Below, piece by piece: positions 34,901 through 46,600 of a DNA stretch of 64,000 bases (its first letter is position 1; each line of letters starts with the position of its first letter). The notes beneath the pieces are model-generated. The model was not told the DNA's origin, made no database searches, and saw only the letters and a program-made list of their open reading frames with translations. A program made the position numbers and the translations under genes. Source of the stretch: Pristionchus mayeri (lineage: Eukaryota; Nematoda; Chromadorea; Rhabditida; Neodiplogasteridae); assembly GCA_036245805.1 (NCBI GenBank), contig BTRK01000005.1, positions 3,720,001 to 3,784,000 of the forward strand, given 5' to 3'.

Positions 34901-35854
34901 ACAAATGCGAATTAAACGGTGGGGAGAATTGTGACTGAGGATAGAGGGATGAATATCAATAACAATGGATTCGATCCCATCACAGTGGAATGAATTAACT
35001 AGAAAGGGGTTGAGAGTAGGAGCATAAAGAATTGCTACACCGCCGCCTCGAGAATTCTCAGCATTGGTGGGCCGATCTTTTCTAAAAACAGCGTAATCAA
35101 CAGAAGTCCCCAGTAGATACGCATCACTATCATCGTCGCGCAACGAGTTGGGAAGAGACCGAAGCTTCCTCAATCAATCCCCCATGACCTTGCTCCTGCT
35201 CAGCTAAAAAAAAGCGTGTCGAGGTGTGTCGGGAATTACTCTACCGCAGGCAATCTGAGATGGGTGAACAAGATCATTGCTATGGACGAGAAATGGATCA
35301 CCTACGACAACCCTGACAGGAGACTTCAGTGGGTCGATGCCAATGAGAAGTCCGAGCCCGTCGCGAAGAAGGAACAGCATGGAAAGAAGCAACTTCTCTG
35401 TTTCTTCTTCTCCGTGCTCGGTCCCATCTACCGGGAGATCCTCCCCCCTGGCACCACAATCAATGCAGACCTCTTCTCTAAGCAGCTGGAAGAGGTCGCC
35501 AGCAGAACCCCTCCCAGTCTCCTGATGGATGGGAAAATTCAGATGTTGATGGATAACGCTCGCCCCCACTACGCAAAATTGACCCAGAAAAAGCTGGACG
35601 AATTGACGATCGAATGGATTCCCCATCCACCCTATTCACCGGATATCTCCCCTTGTGACTTCCACTGTTTCCGTTCTCTCTCTCTCTCTTACTTCTGCAA
35701 AGGAAAGACGTTCAAGAATCATGATGAAGTTGTGCGAGCATTTGTGGAATGGATGGTCTCGAGGAAGAAGGAGTTCTGGGAGAGAGGAATTGCGACCCTG
35801 CCCGATCGCTGGAAGGAAGTTGAGGGAAACAAGAGAACATACATTGATCATTAA
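31999..35854 (+). pseudogene. Mariner transposase, interrupted
   Basis: The N-terminal half shows the paired helix-turn-helix region (FLHYFRLGRSAKKAHSAMA, WYSRFKEGDFSLDDQPRSGR, KTTVHRILH). The C-terminal half shows the catalytic region: MDEKWITYDN, then MDNARPH, then YSPDISPCDFH, giving the three acidic residues of the mariner DD34D type. The end is WKEVEGNKRTYIDH. Cutting and joining of DNA at TA sites is the family role. The LINE insertion at about 32313/35150 destroys the frame, and some linker (SGKRPKLPQ region) is reduced or displaced. Confidence 0.9.
32314..35150 (-). mobile_element. CR1/L2-like LINE, 5'-truncated
   Basis: In gene order from about 35150 down: an endonuclease part lacking its N-terminus (RGGGVAILYAPTLNPF, YPLIICGDLNFPNIEWSTL, GENILDLVLCNSD), then reverse transcriptase (TFRPISLTCSITKIFEKIL, DYHQAGFRSSRSTCTQLVQ, YVDFKKAFDSIDHRLLLHKL, the catalytic YADD in GIYADDLKIYA, and LGVIMQPSLKFTEHI), then a C-terminal part with VIDRWNAF. 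Two frame breaks occur near 34410 and 33350-33700. The 3' tail is a short (TTGAA)n array at 32314-32332, a CR1-type tail rather than poly-A. It copies RNA into DNA at the target. Confidence 0.88.
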
Positions 35855-35950
35855 TAATTGTATTGTATTGAAGAGAAAAATAAAAAAAAATCCCAAAATA
35901 GTGCACGAACTTTCGGGACACCCTAATATATGTAAGTAAGCACGTTGATA

Positions 35951-37261
35951 CAGTCGCGCGCAAAAGTATTTGGGCACTTTTTGAACTCGCTACCAGTGTT
36001 TGACCAGGAAAGTCATCAATCTGGAACTAGGGTATTATACACCAAATTCATCGGAGATTATGCTCATGATATTGGGGCATGACGCAATAGCCCAGTCATT
36101 GCGTAGTGATGACGTAATCAAATAAGACTTTTTGAAAACGGCATTATTCTTACATGGATTTTTTCCAGCTGGCCATATTTTCTGTGTTTGGAGATATGAT
36201 TAAGGACTACCCAGAAAATTTTTTTGAAGTTGCTGCTCGGTCGCACATTGGCTGCAGCCTTACTGCAAAATCGAGGTCGGAAATTCAGATCTCAGCTTCT
36301 AGACAAGCTAGAGACTGGTTCAAGGTATCAAAATGATCGCCATCACGAGTATATACTCTCCTGAGAGTCTTAAAAGAATAACTCCCTCAGGGCATGAGCA
36401 AATGACCATTTTTTGAAAATTCACAATTTTGCGGGAAAGTTAGGTAAAAATCTGTTTTTTGTATAGGCATATTCAAAATGTATTAAATAACTGATTCCCA
36501 ACTTTTTAGAGTGTTTGAGAAACTTTCCAGCCCGCGGCGACCGATTTTCGGAGGTATACTCGTGTCGGAAACATCTCGTTTACGCACTCTCGTCGTCTGT
36601 ACTCTCTCGCCCATAGCGGTAAACAGGGTGTTTCCCCACTCGAGTATCCCTCAGAAAAACGGTCCCCGCGGGCAGGAAAGTTATCCAAACACTCTAAAAA
36701 GTTGGAAATCAGTGATTCAATACATTTTGAATATGCCTATACAAAAACAGATTTTTACCTCACTTTCCCGCAAAATTGTAAATGTCCAAATAATGGTCAT
36801 GCAAAAAAGTGATTTATTCATGCCGTGAGGGCAAATTTCGAGTTATTGCTTTAAGACTCTCAGGAAAGTATATACTCGTGATGGCGATCATTTTGATACC
36901 TTGAACCAGTCTCTAGCTTGTCTAGAAGCTGAGATCTGAATTTCCGACCTCAATTTTGCAGCAAGGCTGCATCCAATGTGCGACCGAGCAGCAACTTCAA
37001 AAAAATTTTCTGGGTAGTCCTCAGTCATATCTCCAACCACAGAAAATATGGCCAGCTGGAAAAAATCCATGTAAGAATAATGCCGTTTTGAAAAAGTCCT
37101 ATTTGATTACGTCATCACTACGCAATGACTGGGCCCAATATCATGATCATAATCTTCTATAAATTTGGTGTATACTGCCCTAGTTCCAGATTGATGGCTT
37201 TCCTGGTCAAAAACTTTTGAAACAAGTTGAAAAAGTGCCCAAATACTTTTGCGCGCGACTG
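35951..37261. mobile_element. 1.3 kb foldback element with Tc1-like ends
   Basis: CAGTCGCGCGCAAAAGTATT opens and its complement closes the element, with TA on both sides (35949-35950, 37262-37263). The arms run about 640 bp each to a centre near 36607, and mirrored 60-codon frames at 36154-36336 (+) and 36888-37070 (-) show the symmetry. No transposase is present. The end sequence resembles Tc1-family inverted repeats, which is inference by motif. Confidence 0.9.
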
Positions 37262-37263
37262 TA

Positions 37264-37800
37264 TATACCCGACTCACATGACCGATTTTACTTAAACGAG
37301 TGGAACATTACAACGCATGACCCGATTCCAATGAAATATAAATGAAATGAAAGTACCCAGGAGGTCTAATAAATCGCGCATAGTGCCAACCAGAACTTTT
37401 TGGTATTTCCAGATTTTTTGATATCTTCGCTAAAGTTGGACCCGAGATGTCATTTTTGTGTTTTCGACCCAACTAAAGAGCGAAAATGTTCCTCGTTCAC
37501 TCCGCTTTCATTCGTCTGTTGACAGTTTGTGCGTATCTTTATCGGAAAATGCCGAAAAATTGAGTCAAATGTCGATCTTTTCCGAAAAAATCGAGAATCC
37601 GCCCACTTTCGGTTTTTTTTCGGGAAATTGGGCAACGCCATTTGAAAGAGCTCGTTTCGAAGTACTTTTTGTTAATTTCGCAGCCTATTTAAAAATTGTG
37701 AATTCCTACGTCCCGGCAGGCCTCAGAGTTATCGAGTATCTCCCGATTCCTCTCTTATGTATTTCCTGCATATTATTATGTATTTGTAGACGAATTCGCT
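37264..37800. other. Spacer upstream of the receptor fragment
   Basis: Near 37540-37640 there is a weak inverted-repeat look (CCGAAAAAATCGAGAATCC against GGTTTTTTTTCGGGAAATT). A hydrophobic frame at 37720-37790 (YLPIPLLCISCILLCIC) could be helix 5 of the following receptor fragment in a broken frame. Confidence 0.35.
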
Positions 37801-37817
37801 TTCTGTGCGTTTCGCAG

Positions 37818-38433
37818 AGAAGATGTTTCATTCGGAATTTGAAAATTTAAATGCAAAATATCAGGTATTTTTATTTTCTTCGAATTTTTAAACCAGAAAA
37901 CAAAATTTAAAAAAAAATATTGTAGATCAAAGAAGACTTGCAAATGTCGGTTGCAATGAAGCCTGTTTACATTTCCATTTTTTGCGTGAAGGTAAGTATT
38001 TGTGTACAAAGGTCTGATATTATATTATTTTGCACCACACTCTCGAACCTGCCAATCTGTGCAAAATGATAAAAAAAACAATTGCCCCTAAATTTCCACT
38101 CCTAAATATATACATTTATTTCATCGCTGTTTTTTTGTTTCAGTGCATTATCGGTACATCTTCAATCATATGTCTGCAATCAGGCAATCCTTACGCGATT
38201 AGCTACAATGACATGTGCTACAGCTGTGTGAGTACCATTTATGATATTTTTATATTGTGTATTACATCACTTCCATTTGAAGTCAATTTCATCCTTGCAA
38301 ATCATTGTACATTTATCACTTATTTGAAAATGATAATTTAATTCATACAAATTCGTTATGCGCATCGATTCTCACTATGATGCTGATTAAAAATCACCCG
38401 CAGCTGCGCAAGCAAGCGAGTATTAGGCTGTAA
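37818..38433 (+). pseudogene. Chemoreceptor 3' fragment (srb/sre-like)
   Basis: Exon 37818-37864 (MFHSEFENLNAKYQ), exon 37926-37991 (IKEDLQMSVAMKPVYISIFC) and exon from 38144 (CIIGTSSIICLQSGNPYAIS, then CYSC) keep phase. They look like the loop-3 to helix-7 part of a nematode serpentine chemoreceptor, where an S-E-x-x-NL-x-x-KYQ-x-KE motif precedes helix 6. A last piece near 38370-38433 (MMLIKNHPQLRKQASIRL, TAA) has the N-H-P-x-LR end seen in such receptors. Helices 1-4 are absent upstream, where foldback and MITE sequence lies, so this is a truncated gene. The exact class is uncertain. Confidence 0.45.
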
Positions 38434-38439
38434 GTTGAA

Positions 38440-39000
38440 GAATATACGCATTATGATTCAAAAGATTATGATTCAAAAATAATGATTCAAAAGAGTATGT
38501 TTCTAAATATTTACAATATTTCTATATTGTCTCTTTCTGGGCGCAGATCAAGATATGGAGTGAGAAAAGGTCTTTCTTCTCATTGCAAGATGGTCATTTG
38601 CGGAACGCTTGCGAGAGAACGTTGATTGCATTGCATAGGAAGGATCTCACTAAAGGTCCTAAACGAAGCCTTGCGTGTTCTAGAATCTTCACTGCTCGAA
38701 TCCTCCATACTCGATCATCAATCTTTCAACGAGATGATCGAGCCTAGATTCTGATGATTCAAAATACATGATTCAAAATATGAAGAATTTCAAAATTACT
38801 TTACGGAGGACTTCACACTGTGGTGCTTTAAGTTCCTAAAAATTTGTCAATCAATACTGAGAAACATTTCGAAACGCTGAAATCTGCGTGGGCATGAAGC
38901 GAAACGTTTCCAGAACTATTTATTGACATTTTTTGAGAATGTACAAAATCGTTATTATTGACCTTTGAAACTCAACACTTGCTCATTAATCTCAAAACAC
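38440..39000. other. Spacer with ATGATTCAAAA repeats
   Basis: The words ATGATTCAAAA or GATTCAAAAT recur near 38455, 38467, 38482, 38757 and 38772, suggesting an old degenerate repeat. No gene seen. Confidence 0.4.
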
Positions 39001-40177
39001 AAATCGATTGGTCGGACTCTCCCGGATACAACAAACAGTTGCCTGGCTCCCTAGCTCTCGGATCCATCGGGCCACTCCCTGGCTCACCCTCGGATACATC
39101 AGGTTTAACACCGGTTCACTAGCTCTCGGATCCATCAGGTCTGCCTGGCTCGCCTCATCTCCGCCACATCACTACTCTCGAAAAAAAATCAGCACAAACA
39201 AGTCCTCGTAACTCCACAATTAATTCAGGTTCCACACGCATTACTCTAGACCACTGCCACCACCTTAATACGACCAGGGAAAGGCCACTTCCAGTCCCTG
39301 TCGGGTTGTTGTCGCTTACTCTCATCAAACTCCAGCAAAAACACACTCTCGACGCCTCGTAACCGCGACGCGGCACGCAACGCGTCCACTTGTCATCACA
39401 ATTCTCCAAATAATCAATCAAAACATTCAAAACATCAAAACAACTTTCTCGACGCCACGTCACCGCGACGCGTCCACTTGTCCACACAATCAATCAAAAC
39501 AAGTCCTCTTTCAGACTGTGTTTCATCATAATTTCACTCGATTGCTCGATCCCCACGTGCAGAAGATGCATTTCGAAATAACCGTGGTCGCCATGTAAAG
39601 AATACGGAGAATCTATCTGACGCCTCGCCCGAATGCACTCCAACGTACACCGGGACCACAGGGCAGACAAACTCCGCATCTTACAAATCAGCAACTGATG
39701 ATACCCTGAAGTGAGTGCAAAATGCATTCTCGGGCATAGCCTTCGGCGTACCCTAGCAAATTACACTCACAACCGGCTCTCACCAGCTGCTTAGTCTCGG
39801 ATCTAGCCACCGCGCCATATGCGGAGTGACACGCCGGCGAAAGACAATGCGCACCCCGCACCGTATGTGGAGGGCACGACTCAGACCGAGTCTGACCGGC
39901 AGACCGCAACGTAAGGAAAAGAAAGAGGGAAATGGAAAATCAACTAGAGCACCAAACTCTGTGATAAATTCAAACCCACTTGCTCTGTGAAACAATGATA
40001 GAAGAATAGCCTTTATTGAGAGATAAGTCCAGGCCACTGCATACAATCGTCCATGTTCCGAACGGGAAGAACTCTCTTCTATCGAACAACCATCTTCGAT
40101 GCCCGACAACAACAACAACAACTGATTCCAAAATAGGAAAGGAAATGATGAGAAACTCGGCGATACTCAGCTAGATA
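39000..40177. repeat. Repeat-rich block, duplicated short segments
   Basis: CTAGCTCTCGGATCCATC occurs near 39050 and 39119. A segment with CTCGACGCC, CCGCGACGC and GCGTCCACTTGT occurs near 39350-39400 and again near 39450-39482, each followed by CAATCAATCAAAACA. The block is more GC-rich than its surroundings and several medium frames on the minus strand have no motif. It may be the 5' part of the LINE 3' end that follows. Confidence 0.45.
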
Positions 40178-40486
40178 GTGTGTGGAATCAAGAGGGCGGG
40201 AAAATACACTAAGCATACGGTAATCACACAATTATATTTGACGGGTATTATTACGGCTCTGGGGGAAATTACGATAAATGGATGTAATATTATAATAAAT
40301 CGCATTTACAGGATTAAGGGGATTGCCAGGGGCACATCCTCTTCAGATATTTGCACGACCCCAGGTCTGCTTGGGTTACAAGAAGTCCGATTACAATCAA
40401 ATACGTCGGATATCTACCAATCCCTCACGGATAATACTCTCTGCTTATCTCGTGGTGGATAAATGAATTGAAATTGAAATTGAAAT
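40178..40486 (+). repeat. 3' end of a CR1-like LINE
   Basis: The stretch ends GGTGGATAAATGAATTGAAA followed by two more ATTGAA units. The reversed LINE in the mariner at 32314 ends with a nearly identical GGCGGATAAAGAAATTGAAT and the same kind of tail. This supports a separate, strongly 5'-truncated insertion of the same or a sister family. The left border was not found. Confidence 0.6.
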
Positions 40487-40918
40487 CATCTTTCGTAAGC
40501 GCTTCTTCTTGGTAGCGTTCAATATTCGCCTAACGCATGTTATCGCTAGCGGCGATCTATACGCATCACGTTTAATGAATCATGCTCGGGACGTGGGTAA
40601 TCGATGCATTACAACGAAAATTATTTTTTGTTTGTTGCTCTTAATCACTCAGTGATTGATTCTATTCTTCCCACGAATGCAACAGCTTTTACCCCTTCTA
40701 AAATAATTTTAAAAAAAGGTGTCATTCTTTATTTTTCATCATTCTTGCAATTTAGCAGCACTTGTTGATTAACGTTTATGATTCATTCATTTATTGGAAT
40801 CAACCTCATGAATCAATTTGTCAAGTTTCCGAGTAGTTACTAATCAATGTTTCTGAAGCAACTAAGCTACAAATTGCCAATATTACTAACAAGTTTGCTT
40901 GTAAATCATGCGGTCTGG

Positions 40919-40926
40919 TATAAAAG
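40919..40926 (+). promoter_or_regulatory. TATA-like box
   Basis: TATAAAAG lies about 250 bp upstream of the ATG at 41175. The hairpin repeat at 41071-41163 sits between the two, so the original spacing would be about 160 bp. Confidence 0.35.
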
Positions 40927-41070
40927 GCACATTTAGTGAGCTCTCACACTTTTTATCTTCGGCTTTTTAAAATATTGTTGTTGATCGTAATATCGTTTCG
41001 CATGTACTTTTTGAGTCATATTTTCACCCCTTGCTTGAAAATCCATCGTGAGTGCAAAATATCGTTTAAC

Positions 41071-41163
41071 GAGCAATCGTCTGACTCTCTTCAGTTTGCA
41101 CGCTCTCTCGCCGGTCAGATAGACGAGAGAGCGTGCAAACTGAAGAGAGTCAGACGATTACTC
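41071..41163. repeat. Near-perfect hairpin repeat, family H
   Basis: GAGCAATCGTCTGACTCTCT and CAGTTTGCACGCTCTCTCG pair almost perfectly with the right half (CGAGAGAGCGTGCAAACTG, AGAGAGTCAGACGATTACTC). The loop is about ten bases. Further copies lie near 58599-58697 and 63041-63130, and a diverged one near 42746. It sits directly upstream of the ATG at 41175. Confidence 0.92.
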
Positions 41164-41174
41164 CGTTTTACAGG

Positions 41175-41700
41175 CATGAAATTCGTACTTTTGATCGCTT
41201 TCTCCTCATTCTCGGTCTTGATTGTGAAGGCATGCTTGCCATCAAGCTCATCTGATCAATTCAAAATCGAGGAGATCGATGAAATCATCAAGAAATTCGG
41301 TGAGATCATCGGCAAGCGATACTCAAAATCGGCTTACTCCACCTATCTCCGAGCGCATCTTTGTAACACGAGCATCGCTACGTTCCGAGTTGATTTGGTA
41401 TCCGAATGAGAGCAATACGCGCAGTGGATTGTCGAGGACTATAATGGAAAGGTCCAATTAATTCACTTTATCGACGAAACTTGCAAAAAAACGAAATGTA
41501 TCAATATAATGCGATTATGTTTGGTCCAGAATCCTTAGGGCGCTTATAGAAAGATGCAATTCAGATTTCACTGAAGGCTGTTCCTGGACCTACTGCCTAT
41601 CTCCGCGCGAAACATGACGCCACTGTAGAGCAGGAAGCGAATTGGTGATACTGAATGGATGCCCTTCAAGAATGGCGATTGTATGAGTAGATTTGATGAG
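41175..41700 (+). pseudogene. Decayed paralogue of the fascin-like receptor gene
   Basis: After a TTTTACAG splice-acceptor-like site, ATG at 41175 opens a signal peptide (MKFVLLIAFSSFSVLIVKAC) and a 78-codon frame ending at TGA 41407-41409. The same frame continues as EQYAQWIVEDYNGK to a donor at 41451, which matches the module signature W-I-x-E-D-x-x-GK of the gene at 59211-62923 (RWIIEDHDGK). A second exon from 41565 reads ISLKAVPGPTAYLRAKHDAT, again the module pattern (V-x-LK ... YL-x-A-x-x-D). A one-base frame change then gives EWMPFKNGD, like W-T-P-x-N-x-DG. So one module is recognisable, with one nonsense codon and one frameshift. No later modules were found downstream. Confidence 0.6.
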
Positions 41701-41779
41701 TAGATTTGGGACGTGGCTACACGCGCATGCTGATGGACGACTTTCTCTGAAGAGTGGATTGTATGAAAGTAGCGAAAAA

Positions 41780-43600
41780 TTTTGTATTCGAAAATTAATT
41801 ATTTCATTGTTATTTGCTTATTTGCTCCGTCAATAACACTAATATCGTGAAATATAGATCTCCATATATCGAATAATGTGTTTGCAAACATAGTGCACTT
41901 TTCTAGCTACGAGAGAGGAGCGAAAACTGATCAGGTGGAAAAATAACGCGCGCGACATGAGCAAAACTCGATACTAAAACATGAGAGTGGACTAAAACAA
42001 GAGAAGATCTATGTACATAGATGTTACCCCGGGGACTGGTTCGTCAAACATATTGATAGCGTGAATGTTGTACATCACATTCATCTGATCAGAAATCAAC
42101 CATACAAAATATCACAGGCTCCTTTCAGATTGCGAAAAATATTGTTTTGCGTGCAATACTCAAACCAAATGCTTGCTACAATTGTAAACATCGCGTTATT
42201 CGTAAGTGTCAACATGCTTCGAATAGTTTCTGAGGACCTATAGTGTCGATGAATACGACACTATGTAGGACGAGAACTATGACGTCATACCGCCTTCGAT
42301 ATATCAAATTCGGCATGATGTAATAGTTACCATCCGACCTGGTGTCATGAATATTCGCATATCCACTCGTTTCTTCAACGCATATCAGATTACACGTTAA
42401 TCATTTTGTCAATTAGTGTGGCTTAGTTCCGACTGATTAGTAACTAAACTCGACAAGATCGTATCGCGTGTGCATCAGCGCGAGCCAAGGCCGCTACAAA
42501 AAGGAAGATAGAGCGGTGTTTCCACTCGCACTTAACGATCTTACGCCGTCCTACCATGAGCTATTTTTCCTTTGCGTGTCTTATCTACTTTTCTCCGAAA
42601 AGTGCTTAATGATTTTGTTAGTCGATATCTTCCAAAATCGGTTTCTCACGAGCTCGAAATCCGGGAACGATATGTGGGCGATCTCAAAATTCGGGTAGCG
42701 CACTACGGTCCGTTGTAGAAATCGAAATTCGGGTCGATGTCTCATCAGTTTGCACTCTCTCGAGTAGTAGCGACGAGAGAGCGTGGAGAATGAAGATACG
42801 TTAGCATCGTTTCTCGAACTCTAGTCCGGCGCCCAATCCCCTCTAACTCCTTCCCTTCTTTAAACTCTCTAGATTCTTATCACGGATAGATTTATTCTCT
42901 TCTCTTCGCTTTTCGATTCTATTCTTTCTACTTCCTCGTTAACTAGCTAGTGCTTTTAGCTCTTTTTTTATCTACTAAGAAAAATTGTTCGCGTGAACTA
43001 CGGATGACGAGTCGAAAAGTTAGATGCAATGCGAAATCGCACGTAAAATGAGCAGCTTTTCGAAATGTGAGAGAGAGAACGATTTTTGATTTCGTATTAA
43101 CTCGTTGCTCGTTTCGTACGTAGGCAAATTAAACCCTCTCACTCAATTTCGCGGTAAAGCGCCAAATTAGTGTGAAACATATTTCCAATGGCCATTGTTA
43201 TAGTTTTCATTTCTCTTCAGCTGAAACATACCATTAATAATTTTAAAAAAACAAGCCGGTCTATTTCTCGTCAATTGGACAGATGACTCGTTTCGGAATC
43301 GTTCCGAAATGGATACGAAATTGGGTGAGTTTCGGAACGAGCGTCATTTGTTTGACTCTCGCTTCGGAATGAATGCACATCGGCAATCGCGTTTCGAAAT
43401 TTTCGTTTTGTATTTCATCTCGGCAACCCTAGCGTTTCTCAGAGAGATATAAAATGGGAGAGAAATTTTTGGTCGGGGATTTAGCAATTCACAATAGAAC
43501 CGCTTCTCGCTTATACAGTTCTTCACGCGGGTTCTCCGTATAGTTTCCTTCGTGCATTATGCGCCTTATCGTCGTATGTTTCATGTTCTTGTAACCATAT
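41780..43600. other. Spacer before the CX-module gene
   Basis: No exon chain is supported. Frames at 42061-42243 and 42468-42698 (+) are open without motif. A diverged family-H hairpin lies near 42746-42806 (CAGTTTGCACTCTCTCGAG, CGAGAGAGCGTGGAGAATGA). A TATA-like ATATAAAATG lies near 43447, about 165 bp upstream of the next ATG. Confidence 0.4.
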
Positions 43601-43613
43601 ACTATGTTTTAGA

Positions 43614-46600
43614 ATGGACAAGCGGATGTTGCTGCTGGTCCTCCTGCTATCCACGCAAGTCACCCCTCGCAAAAGCAGTAGTGGAAGCGGCAACGTTAAC
43701 AGAGGCTCATCAGGTATGGATTCCTTACTCTTATTAGGGACTTCGGCAACTTTACGCCTATGGAAAGGAATATATTCCGACCGCTTTTTCAGAAAGTAGT
43801 AAACACTTTGGAAGAAATCTGTATTTTCCCCAATTTCACAAAGGTTAGTACAATTTGTACTGGCTGGCGAGTGTACAATTTGAAATTGGGAAACGGAGTG
43901 TCAAAATATGAGATAGTGAAAATAAATGAAGATGCGATTCTTTTAGCTGCTCGAAATAGCTCCTCTGCTGCTGCATTTGGTGGACAGTCTGCAGGAGGAT
44001 TCAACAAAGGATTGCGAGCAGGAGGAAACATGCCGGTACGAATTAATATATTTTTTTGAGAAATATTCATTTTTCCAGATACCGTATAGGGGGTTGGACA
44101 ATGAGCTGTACACGTTTGTCACTAGAGTTAGAATTTCGGATCGTGAACTTTTATTTTTTGCGTTCTCTCGCAACTCAGTCGATCGGTAGAGTGAGATAAA
44201 TGAATAAATAGTGTCCCGAATTTCCAAATCCTTTCAGCTCACGAACACTTTGAGCATTATTCCCCTTTCAGCTGTCACAACCATATCTACCCCAAACTCT
44301 TGGTGCCTTCCAGAACGGCCCTCAACCGAACCCGGTATGTTAAACCTTCCCGAGCACCATATATTTAAAGGAGTAGAGAAACACCATAATTGATGTTTTT
44401 TCCTCAGTTTAACCGGAATATTTAATCAACTTTTTTAAAATTTAAACAAATCTATTTCTGTGCAGCGATTTTTTTTGTATTATCCTTTTTTAGCAGCCCC
44501 ACCCTAGTGGATTCAACCAAGCTGGCTTCCAAAGTGGCCCTCATCCAAAGCCTGTATGCTAAGCCTTATGTTTTCAATCATTAAACGACGGAGTATCGAT
44601 AATTGGGTATATTCTTCTCGTTTAGCAGCCTCAACCTAGTGGATTCAATAATGGTGGCTTCCAGAGTGGTCCTCACCCGAACCCGGTATGTTTAACATTC
44701 TGTTTTCAATCAATACACGACGGATTATCGATCATTGAGTGTATTCTTCTCGTTTTAGCAGCCCCAACCTAGTGTATTCAACCATGGTGGCTTACAGAGT
44801 GGCCATCACCCGAACCCGGTATGTCTACTCTATTTCAATTAATAAAATAAGAATTGCCTCGAAAATTTGGTATTTTTGAACATACCCTTATCGCTTGTCC
44901 TATTTTCGTCATTTTCCAACTATAATATTTGTAGCAGCCCGTATTCAGTGGTAGCGGATCGAATGGCATACAAAAGTAAGGAAATAGTGTATTGTTTAGG
45001 TAAACGGTTCTAAATCATCAACGACTCTGCTTCTCTAGATTACATTAAGCACGACAAGATATGAGTACTTCATCAATTTTACGAGTAAAATATTAATTAC
45101 AATAATAATAACAATACGATTATTACATTGTCGGATTAGAAATGTTTACACATATTTACTAAAACGTATTATGTGTTTACATGTTTCGTTGGAAATATTT
45201 ACTTAAACATTGCCAATAAAGAATGTGCGAAATATATTTTTGAATTTTAGTTTACGGACCATAGTACGAAAAGGCAATGAAAAAGTATGAACGATGTATT
45301 AAAATAGTTATTTCAGGCCGAAGACATCTGGTAACATGAAGACGACGCTAGCTGCAGGAGCCCTCGGAGCTGTGGCAGGAGTTGCTACATGGGAAACAGG
45401 TACGGTGGTTGAGATGCATCGACAATATAGGATCCAGCATACATGGTTATAACATAATCATGATCCACCATGCTGTTTGGTCAAAATGGAAAACATCTAA
45501 AATATGATATACATAAACAGGCAAGGCTATCATTCGAAGTAAGACCGAGCCCATCAGCTACGGCGGTCGCCATTTCTACTGGGACAACACCTACAAGCAG
45601 CGGAACGAAATGATCACCTGCTCCATTTCGTTCAGTGAATTCCAGCGCGTAAGTTATCATTTCTCTGACTGTCGTAATATTCATAAATTTATGCACACGG
45701 TGAATTTTCCAGATCACCGCGGCTACCATTAGAAAGAAGAGGACCGAGGCTTTAGCGGAAACGGCTACAGAATCCGCAACGATTTCAGCTTCGCTCGGCG
45801 AAACGACAACTCTAGTCCCGGAGACGGCAATCGGCTCTGTAGATGAAACGACAACGGCAGACCCGCTTGCCATCACAACTACGACATCTCCGACTTCGGT
45901 AGATCCGAATGCTGAAACTACTACGGTAGGCACGGCATCGACGATTTCACCGTCAGTCGTAACGACTACGGTAATCGCTGAACCTTCCTCTACTACGGTG
46001 GACCCGAATCCTACCACGACTAGTGTACCTCCGACTACGGTAGACTCGAATGCTGCAGCGACCACGGAGCCTCCCCCGCCCGTCAACCTCACCAATGTGC
46101 GTGAGGTGATGAAATTTAGCCTAGCCAGTTTTCGGGGGAAAACAGTTAGACTATGAATGTTCGTTTTGGCACTTATGTGGGGAAATGTAGCGATTTTTTG
46201 TCTTAGTAATGATTCGATGATTAGATAATTGATAATGCATTTTCCACATTTCAGGTGCAGTTTGCTGACGGCTCCCGGCCCATGAATGTTACGTGGGGCT
46301 GTAAGGCTGGGACAGAGGTAAAGTTGTTCAGAATATGAATTCCACTCAGTCATGAATTTCATATTTTACAAATGATAAATACAGAAGTTAATGAATCCAA
46401 AAGTATTATATGTATTAGGTTGGTTCAAAAGTTTCTGACTATTTATTTTGCATAATTTCTCCGAGCCTATTTCGTGTGCCTTTAATTCCTCTATAGTTTT
46501 AGTGACGTCAGTAGTGGTGGAGTATCGGAAAACATTAGCATTGGATATACCGGTTATTGAACGTGAGGACATTATGGTGTTTTTCGGTGTTTTTGGTTGA

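Larger units (their letters stand above)
31833..35926 (+). mobile_element. Mariner element split by a LINE
   Basis: Ends TTAGGGTGTCCCGAAAGTTC (left) and the matching complement (right) with TA at both flanks (31831-31832, 35927-35928). Transposase sequence lies at 31999 to about 32312 and about 35150-35854 on the plus strand. About 2.8 kb of a CR1-like LINE in reverse orientation sits between. Without the LINE the element would be about 1.25 kb, the normal mariner size. Confidence 0.92.

Noticed and set aside
40178..40486. Solo LTR starting TGTGTGG
   Set aside because: The right end is a (ATTGAA)n tail shared with the LINE at 32314, which fits a non-LTR 3' end better than an LTR.
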